DNA from: a virus
Direction: 5' to 3' (one strand)
IMG/VR virus record: IMGVR_UViG_3300008267_000705
Coordinates: 1-30,401 of that record
DNA length: 30,401 nt
Below, in pieces: positions 1-8,400 of the stretch. A program made the translations under genes and the position numbers. Position 1 is the stretch's first letter, and each line of letters opens with the position of its first letter. The notes beneath the pieces are model-generated. The model did no database searches, was not told the origin of the DNA, and saw nothing but the letters and a program-made list of their open reading frames with translations.

Positions 1-80
1 AGTTGCATGAAATGATTCGTAATGATGAAGATTATGATGATTGGGAGTATGGAACTGAACCTTCTTATGGTAAAAAATAG
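1..80 (+). CDS. 3' end of an unidentified gene upstream of gp25
   Basis: Reading frame 3 is open from the window edge to the TAG at 78-80. It gives about 25 residues rich in acidic and aromatic residues (DEDYDDWEY) and ending in GKK. The other two forward frames hit stops within the first 15 bases. The fragment ends 41 bases before the gp25 start, on the same strand, so it is probably the last part of the preceding late gene. In T4 the neighbours of gene 25 are uvsY and small open frames, but this tail does not resemble UvsY as I know it. I do not recognise the family. Confidence 0.5.
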   Translation, partial: LHEMIRNDEDYDDWEYGTEPSYGKK

Positions 81-121
81 TCTAAAAGTCTTATAGATAT
101 ATTAAATACACTTTAATCTTA

Positions 122-523
122 ATGGCCACAAGGATTTCAAGAGCATTTAAGGATATTAGTTTATCTTTTGCGAAGCATCCTGTAACAAACGATATTTTAG
201 TCATAAAAAATGAGGATGCTATCAAGAAATCCGTTACAAATTTGGTGAGAACAATTCTTGGTGAAAGATTTTTCAGACCATTGATTGGAACATCAGTAAA
301 TGCTAATCTTTTTGAAATGGCAGGTGATGAAGTTTCAATTGTCATGAAAGAAGAAATTATGAGTGTTTTGAAAAATTATGAGCCAAGAATTCGTTTAAAA
401 AATATTACAGCAACATCATTAGCAGATGATAACCAAATAAATGTTGAGATTGAATACGATATTGTTGGTCAAGGATTTCCCACTCAGAATATAGAATTTC
501 TCTTACTACCAACTAGAATATAA
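122..523 (+). CDS. 25: Baseplate wedge subunit gp25 (GPW/gp25 family)
   Basis: This is a 133-residue homologue of T4 gp25 (132 residues), the sheath-initiator-like subunit that sits with gp6 and gp53 in the inner baseplate and templates the first sheath ring. The family hallmark EPR is present at residues 87-89 in the context NYEPRI. It lies after a helical stretch and before the closing beta strands, as expected for GPW/gp25 proteins. The N-terminal half carries the usual VxNLxxTxxGERxFxPxxG-like segment. Length is the same as the family norm. The start follows a 41-base gap with no strong Shine-Dalgarno sequence. The stop overlaps the gp6 start as TAATG, so the two are probably translationally coupled. 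The family call is secure. The older name 'gp25-like lysozyme' reflects a historical annotation, and no catalytic site is visible. Confidence 0.95.
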   Translation: MATRISRAFKDISLSFAKHPVTNDILVIKNEDAIKKSVTNLVRTILGERFFRPLIGTSVNANLFEMAGDEVSIVMKEEIMSVLKNYEPRIRLKNITATSLADDNQINVEIEYDIVGQGFPTQNIEFLLLPTRI

Positions 524-2409
524 TGTCATTCAACCAATTTACTAACTTAGATTTCCAGGATCTAAGAACACAAATTAAGGATTATCTAAGAGCAAATAGT
601 AATTTTTCGGACTTTGATTTTGAGGGGTCTAATTTTTCTGTATTGATTGATGTCTTAGCATATAATTCTTATGTGACATCATTTAATGCTAATATGACGG
701 TAAATGAGTCGTTTCTTGATAGTGCGACTCTAAGAGAAAATGTAGTTTCTTTAGCACGTAATATTGGTTATGTTCCAAGGTCAAGAAGAGCATCAAAAGC
801 AAGAGTTAGTTTTTCCGTAAATACCTCTGGGTTTTTGGACGTAAAATCAGTTACACTTAAAGCAGGAGTAGTTGCATTAGGTACTGTTGAAAGTGGTAAC
901 TATGTGTTTTCAGTACCAGAGGATATTACAGTCACTGTTGATGCTGCTGGTTATGCATACTTCACTGATATAGAACTTTGGGAGGGAACATTTTTAACAA
1001 AAAGTTTTATTATAGACAATTCTCAACCAAATCAGAAGTTTGTAATACCAAATCCATCTGTAGATACAACAAGTATTCGTGTCTATGTGACAGATTTAGC
1101 AAATGAAGAGTATATACAGTACACAAATATTTTGAATGTAGACGCAAATTCTAAAATATTTTTAGTACAAGAAGTAGAAGATGAAAAATATGAACTTTTA
1201 TTTGGTGATGATGTCTTTGGAAAAAAACCAACAACAGGTAGTTCTATATTTGTAAGTTACATCATTACTAATGGAAAATCAGGAAATGGGTCTGCCAACT
1301 TTAATTTCTCAGGAATTCTAGAAGATAATAATTCAAATAGAATTACAAATGGAATTTCACCATTAACTACAATAATTCCATCCGAAAATGGAGATGATAT
1401 TGAAAAAATTGATTCAATTAAATATCTTGCACCAAGAGTATATTCATCTCAATATAGAGCAGTTACTGCAAATGATTACAAAGGTTTAATTCCTTTTATT
1501 TTTCCAAATGTAGAATCAGTTACGGCATATGGCGGAGATGAATTAGATCCACCACAATATGGAAAAGTTTTTATATCAGTCAAACCAAGACAGGGTAAGT
1601 TTTTATCTAGAATTTCCAAGGAAGAAATCAAAAAACAATTAAAGCAATACTCAATTGCTGGAATTAAACCAGAGATTGTTGATTTAAAATATTTGTACGT
1701 TGAATTAAATACTAGTGTTTATTATGATAAAAGTAATGCTTCTGATATATCAGGTCTTAGAAATAGAGTGATTGAAACTCTTACAGCATATGGTCAATCA
1801 TATGATTTAAATAATTTTGGTGGAAGATTCAAATACAGTAAAGTAAATGCATTAATTGACGATATAAGTTCTGCAATTACCTCAAACATTACAAAAGTAA
1901 AAATGAGGAGAGATATGCAACCAGCATATAATCAACCTGCTACTTATGAAATTTGTTTTGGAAATTCCTTCCATATTAAGAAAAACAATCTTTTAGATAA
2001 TAGAGGGTATAATATTAAATCTTCTGGGTTTGGTATAGAAAAAGTAGAAGGAACAGTATATTTGAGTGATGTTCCAATTAATGAAAATCAGGGAACAATT
2101 TTTTATTTTACATTAAAAGATAATGTACCATTCATTGTGAAAAATAATGCTGGAGTTGTATATTATAAAAAGGGTGAAGTTTATCTTGATACTGTGAATA
2201 TAATTAGTTCGGTAAGTCCAAATGGTGTGGAGATTCAAGCAGTCCCAGAATCAAATGATGTAATTGCATTGCAAGATATATACTTAGAATTAAGTATTGA
2301 TAATCTTATTGTCAATATGGTTGAAGATAGAATTAGTTCTGGAGAAAATACTTCTGCAACTGAATATATTGTAACTTCCAGTTATTCAAACGGCGCATAT
2401 ACTAGATAA
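523..2409 (+). CDS. 6: Baseplate wedge subunit gp6 (Baseplate_J-like)
   Basis: This 628-residue protein corresponds to T4 gp6 (660 residues), whose dimers form the continuous inner ring joining the six baseplate wedges. The N-terminal region has the conserved FDFEGS at residues 31-36 followed by LIDVLAYN at 41-48 and a NESFLDSATLRENV block. T4 gp6 has the matching DYDFEGS and LLAYNT signatures. A central block (AVTANDYKGLIP, then VFISVKPRQGKFL around residues 345-362) matches the T4 region containing FIAAKPKSG. These are the parts of gp6 that resemble baseplate J proteins. The gene begins inside the gp25 stop codon (TAATG) and ends one base before the next ATG. It is therefore part of a tight 25-6-7 cluster, an arrangement consistent with wedge assembly. 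It appears intact. Confidence 0.95.
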   Translation: MSFNQFTNLDFQDLRTQIKDYLRANSNFSDFDFEGSNFSVLIDVLAYNSYVTSFNANMTVNESFLDSATLRENVVSLARNIGYVPRSRRASKARVSFSVNTSGFLDVKSVTLKAGVVALGTVESGNYVFSVPEDITVTVDAAGYAYFTDIELWEGTFLTKSFIIDNSQPNQKFVIPNPSVDTTSIRVYVTDLANEEYIQYTNILNVDANSKIFLVQEVEDEKYELLFGDDVFGKKPTTGSSIFVSYIITNGKSGNGSANFNFSGILEDNNSNRITNGISPLTTIIPSENGDDIEKIDSIKYLAPRVYSSQYRAVTANDYKGLIPFIFPNVESVTAYGGDELDPPQYGKVFISVKPRQGKFLSRISKEEIKKQLKQYSIAGIKPEIVDLKYLYVELNTSVYYDKSNASDISGLRNRVIETLTAYGQSYDLNNFGGRFKYSKVNALIDDISSAITSNITKVKMRRDMQPAYNQPATYEICFGNSFHIKKNNLLDNRGYNIKSSGFGIEKVEGTVYLSDVPINENQGTIFYFTLKDNVPFIVKNNAGVVYYKKGEVYLDTVNIISSVSPNGVEIQAVPESNDVIALQDIYLELSIDNLIVNMVEDRISSGENTSATEYIVTSSYSNGAYTR

Positions 2410-2410
2410 A

Positions 2411-5400
2411 ATGTCAGATATCAACAATAGAGTAAAGATTCAAAATATCATTGAATCGCAGATTCCATCTTTTTTAAATGAGGATTCTCCACTTTTTAAA
2501 GAATTTTTAAATCAGTATTACATTTCCCAAGAGCACCCAACGGGAATTGCAGATATTATTGCAAATCTTGATAGATACAAGGATTTGCAAACTTATAATA
2601 ATGAATTATTCTTTACTCTTTTTGTTCCTTGCACATTAACAGAGCAATTATTGACATTTGATGATGAAATTCAGGTTAATCATACTATAGGATTTCCATC
2701 TTCCTATGGATTGCTAAAAATTGGTAATGAAATTATTACTTATACTGGGAAAACTGGTACATCATTTACTGGTTGTTCTCGTGGATTTTCTGGAATTGAC
2801 GAAACAAATAATTTAACTAATTCTAGTATATTGAATTTTGTTTCTACTCAAGCAAGTGACCATTCTTTAGGAAGCACAGTTGTTAATTTAAATCTTGGAT
2901 TTTATCAGGAATTATTTAAAAAATTCAAATCTCAATTTTTACCAGGATTTGAAAATAGAAATTTTATTCCTCAAGTAAAAATAAAAAATATTTTATCAAG
3001 AGCAGTAGATTTTTATACTACAAAAGGAACAGACACTTCTTACAAAATACTGTTTAAAGTTCTTTTTAACTCTGAAATTAGTTTAATAAAACCACAAGAT
3101 TATATTTTACGTCCTTCTGATGATAATTATTTTGTAACTAGAAATATTCTTGTAGAAAAAGTAAACGGTTCAGACCCACTTTTAATACAGGGAGCAGATA
3201 GAGCATCTTTGTTCCAAGATAACGGAGAAGTTGGGTCTGCAAGTGCTTCAATCTATTCTATAGAATATAGACCAGTAGATGAAAAAGATTTATATGAAAT
3301 TTACTTAGATAGTACATCATTTATATCTAATTTTACTACTACTAAAAAAACTAATATAACAAAATCTGCATCTGCATTTTCTAATACAATTTATGTAGAT
3401 TCCACTGTGGGATATCCAAAAAGTGGAACTATTTTCATGAAAGGTGGAAATACTGCAAATGGAACATTAACTCTCACTTATACGGATAAGACAAATACTC
3501 AATTTTTAGGAGTATCTGGATTAATTGTTGATGCTGAGTATGGTGACGAAGTTTTTGAATCAAACTTTGTATATACTTACGATAAAAATAATGAAAAAAT
3601 AGAATTTAGATTAATTAATGTTATAGGTGAAGTTGAATACCAAAACACTTCTAATCTATTAGTTAATGATAAAATAGCACTGTCTTCATTTGGTGCAGAA
3701 TTAAGTGATAAACCAGAATTTTATAGTTGGTTATATAATGTCTCAACAAATCATAAGATTAGAACTATTAGAAAATCTGGTGATACTAGTGGAAAAATTT
3801 ATACTATTGTCTTTTATGACAATCTATCTCTCTATATTGGGCAAAAGATAAAATTAATAAATCCAGATGTTTCTAATGACACTGAGATTGATGGACAAGT
3901 TGTAAATATAATTTCAAAAAATACAGTAGAGGTTTCAAGTAATCTTGATGCGACATCCAAAACTCTACTGAAGGAAATCATTGTTCTTGGTGAAAGTGAT
4001 AGAAATCATACCCCATCAGTAAATAACATTCCAGTAGCAATCCAAAACACTTACATTAATGATTCGTATACTTCATTTTATGTTGCTGCATCTGGAGTGC
4101 CAAACTATCCATTGTATGCAAAGAATCAGGTAATACGCACATCAACTCCATCTGGAGTAGGAAAGACTGATACTTTAGAAACAAATATAGTTCATAATTT
4201 TTATACAGGAGAAAAAATTTATTATTTCCCAAGTTCTAATTCTGGAATTAAGACGGGAATATATCATGTTACTGCAATTGGAGATAACAAAGACAGTAAA
4301 CAGGTCAAATTATCTTTAAGTAAAAGTGATTTGTATTCAAATGTATACATTAATTTTGATAGAAATATTACTTCTGATTCTTTTGTTAAACTTGACTATG
4401 AAAATAAAGAAGTTTTAAACCAAAAAATATTTAAAAAATTTAATTATATTAAAGGTGATAGTACATTAAAGCAAGTTGCAGATAGAACAACGAACAATAG
4501 ACAGATTGGTATTTTAGCCAATGGTGTTGAGGTGTATTCACCAACATTATTTGATGAAAACATTTATTATGGAAAAATAGATGGAATTACTGTAACTAAT
4601 TCAGGTAGAGGATATGATGTCATTAATCCTCCAGAATTAGAAATCACTGATGTATCTGGAAAAAATGCCAAAGGATACGTCAATATTGTTGGTAGTCTTT
4701 CCGAGGTAAAAATTGTTACTCCTGGTGTTGGTTATCAAATTAAACCAAAACTTACTTTAGTTGGAGGCAACGGAACTGGAGCAATAGTAGAACCAAATTT
4801 AGTTAAGTCAAAAATAACTTCAGGTTTTAAAGGTGATGGATCTGGAGTAAATCCAACATCAAATGTTATAACATTTGCACAAAAGCATAATTTTGATGAT
4901 GGTGAAGAAATTTCTTATGATTCTAACTTTAATGCTCAGATTTCTCCATTAAAAACAAATGCTAATTATTATGCTGGAGTAGTAAGTCCCACACAAATTA
5001 AATTATATGAAAGACTTGAAGATGCACTTAAAAAGAATAATGAAATCAACCTAGTTGGAATTAGTTCTGGATTCCATTCATTTAGAACATTAAAGTCAAA
5101 AAATACAATTACCGAAGTTCGTGTAAAAAATTCTGGTTCTGGATACTCCAATAAATCGATTAAAGTACCAGCAACTTTGGCATTTGATGGAAAAACAAAT
5201 GGTGTCAATACATTCGACCATTATATATTTGCCAAAAATCATAGATTAAAAGACAAAGATGTTTTAAGATACTCTACTACTGGAACAGCAATAAGTGGAT
5301 TATCTACCACTTCAGAGTATGTTGCAACTGTTTTGGATGGAGATACATTTAAACTTTCTGCAATAGGTGTTGGAACACAATTCTATGATGTTAATTATGA

Positions 5401-8400
5401 AAATAAAAGATATATAAAGTTTAATTCTTTAGGAATAGGAACTCATACTTTTTCATATCCCCCAATAAGACTTGTTGTTGAAACTTTATCTGGAATTGGA
5501 GCAACAAGTGTAATAGAACCTCAATTTGAACCTATTGTTTTAGGTTCCATTGAAAGCGTATTCGTTGAAAATACTGGAGTTGGATATGGAGTTTCCAATA
5601 TAGTTAATTTCCACAGAAGACCAGATGTTAAGATAAAACCATTAATTTCTGAGGCATTGTTAAAACCAATTGTGCTGAATGGAACTATAGTTGATATTCA
5701 ATTTTTAAGTTATGGTTCTGGATACAATAATGGAATCGATATCATTGTTAATGGAAAAGGAAGTTTTGCAGATATTAGGCCAGTAATTGAAAATGGAAGA
5801 TTAGTTGCAGTTAATATAGCAAATGGTGGAATTAATTATGATAAAGATACAACTTCTATTACAATACAGAGAAGAGGAATAGATGCTAAATTTATTGCTG
5901 ATATTTTTGAATGGAAAATAAATCAGGTAGAAAAAAATAAAAAATTATTAGAAGTTCAGGATGAAGCATTTATTGTTCCTAGCAAAAACAAAGATCTTGG
6001 TTTACAGATAATCAATTTCTATGCTCCTAAACTTTTAAGAAAAACAATTAAAGATCATATTGATGATTCAAATAGAGAAGCACCCGACTCCGTTCATTCT
6101 CCAATAATTGGTTGGGCATATGATGGAAACCCAATTTATGGTCCATATGGACAAGTTGGTTCTCAAATTCAAAAAATCAGATCTAGTTACACAAAAAGAG
6201 TAGAGCCAGATAATCAACTTCGACCAAACCTTCCTGATGGTTTCTTTGTACAGGATTTTTACTATGATAGGGCAATTGGTGATTTGGATGAGCATAATGG
6301 GAGATTTTGTAAAACTCCAGATTTTCCAAATGGAATTTATGCATATTTTGCAACAATTGATAATAGTGCCATCTCTATCCCAGAATTCCCATACATTATT
6401 GGAAATTATTTTAGAGATTATGTAATACCAGAAAATTATGCATCTAGATTTAATCAAGATATTGATTTAGAAGAGTTAAAATTAATCAGAAATATTGGAC
6501 CATATTATATAAATTCTGGAAATTCAAGTTATTCTTTAATTAGTAATACTGACAAAAAATACAAACAAGAATTTACAGTAACTAAAACTTTAGCATCTTC
6601 AATTGATGATATTCAAATATATTCACAAGGAGATAATTACAAAGTAGGAGACAATGTAATATTTGATAATAAAGGTTCAGGTGGTTCTGGTGCTTCTGCA
6701 GCAGTATCTAGAGTTAAAGGAAAATCAATTAAAAATATATCTGTTGGTATAAAAACTTCCTTAGATGTTAGTTTTTATACTTATGGCACGAATGTAGTTG
6801 GTATTACTCAAGAAGCACATGGATTAACAACTAACGATATAATTACAATATCTGCAATTTCCAATTCAAATTATTCATATTTGGAAGGAATAAAAAATAT
6901 TTTTGTTTCTCAAAAAACAGTTGGGTTATCAACAAATATAGATGTATTACAAGTAACTGGAGAAACCACTTCAATTATTGTAAATGATATTTCTGGATTT
7001 GAGATTGATGATTTTATCTCCATAGGAAATGAAATTCTAAAAATCACTAATATCCTTACCGATAAATCCCAATTAACTGTCAATAGATTACAAAATACTG
7101 GTGTTCATACAGTAGGAATTGATTCAGTCAGACTTCTTCCAAGAAAATTCACATTTACAGTTCCAGAACAAAAATTTGTTGTCAAGAAAAATTCTATAGT
7201 TTATTTTAATCCAAAAACTTTTGTTGGATTTGGTTCAACAGGAACAAATTATACACTTTCCGATCAAACAAATTTAACTGTTCCTAGTAGGTCAATTTAC
7301 ATTAAGGACCACAACTTTATTACTGGACAAGCAGTAAAGTATAATGTCGGCATAGCAGGAACAGGAATGCTGGCATCAAATACAATCACTCAAGGCGATG
7401 CCTTTAGATTGGCAGATAATCAAACTGTTTATATTGTAAATAGAGGTCAAGATTACATTGGATTATCTACAGTTGGATATACAACTTCTTCTGGAATTGG
7501 TTCTTCTTTAAGTTCCTTATACTTCTTTGACGATATTTCTGTAACTGGTCTTGCCCACTCATTAACTACAGTATATGAAAAGATCTTAGGAAAAGTAGAG
7601 AATTTTAGCTTAAACGTAGAAACCACAGAAAATCATGGTTTATCTGATTTGGACAAGATTAATTTTAATCTTTTACCAAGACTGACAGATAAATTTAGAC
7701 TTAGATATGATACAAGTATTAGAAAAATCACAACTGAATTAAAAACTTTTGATACTGCAGTTGCTATTAGTACTTCAACCTCTGAAATTTATTTGCCAGG
7801 GAATAATTATTCCACTGGGGATAAAATAGTATATTATAATTCTGGAAATACTAGTATTGGTGGTTTAATTAACAATCAAACATACTATATCATTAAGCAA
7901 AAACCAGATTATATTAAACTTTCTGAATTTTATGTTACTGCAAAATCTGGATTAAATATACCATTTACCACTACTGGTACTGGTGTACAATCAATTGCTC
8001 TAATTAATCCCCCACTTCAGGCAACAAAGGGAAATTATATTGAATTTGATTTATCTGATTCATCTTTATCTGGAATGGATTTAAAGTTATATAAAGATGG
8101 AAATATTTTAATTGAAGTAGAATCTTACAAATATTCTAGAAATTCAATAGATGCTGGTGTATCTGGAGCAAAATTAGTCATTGATACTTCAGATAAAAGT
8201 ATCACAAATACATTATTCTATAATTTAATTCCATTATCACCAAGTGTTCTTGAAAAATATCAAATATCTATAGATAAAGAAGTAATCGGACACAATAAAA
8301 TTACATTAAATCCAAGTGTTTATAGTGAAAATTACCCAATTATTTCTACTGGTTCAACAACATTTAAATTTATTCTAAATCAAAAACCAGAGTATTTCTC

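Noticed and set aside
91-345. Antisense open frame over the start of gp25
   Set aside because: It lies opposite the well-supported gp25 gene, has no ribosome binding site and no recognisable family. It is a shadow of AT-rich coding sequence.
6068-6457. Antisense frame of 129 codons and a + strand frame of 62 codons within the gp7-like gene
   Set aside because: Both overlap the YHYH-like domain, whose sense translation is clearly conserved in pattern. The alternative products are low in complexity and look like out-of-frame readings.
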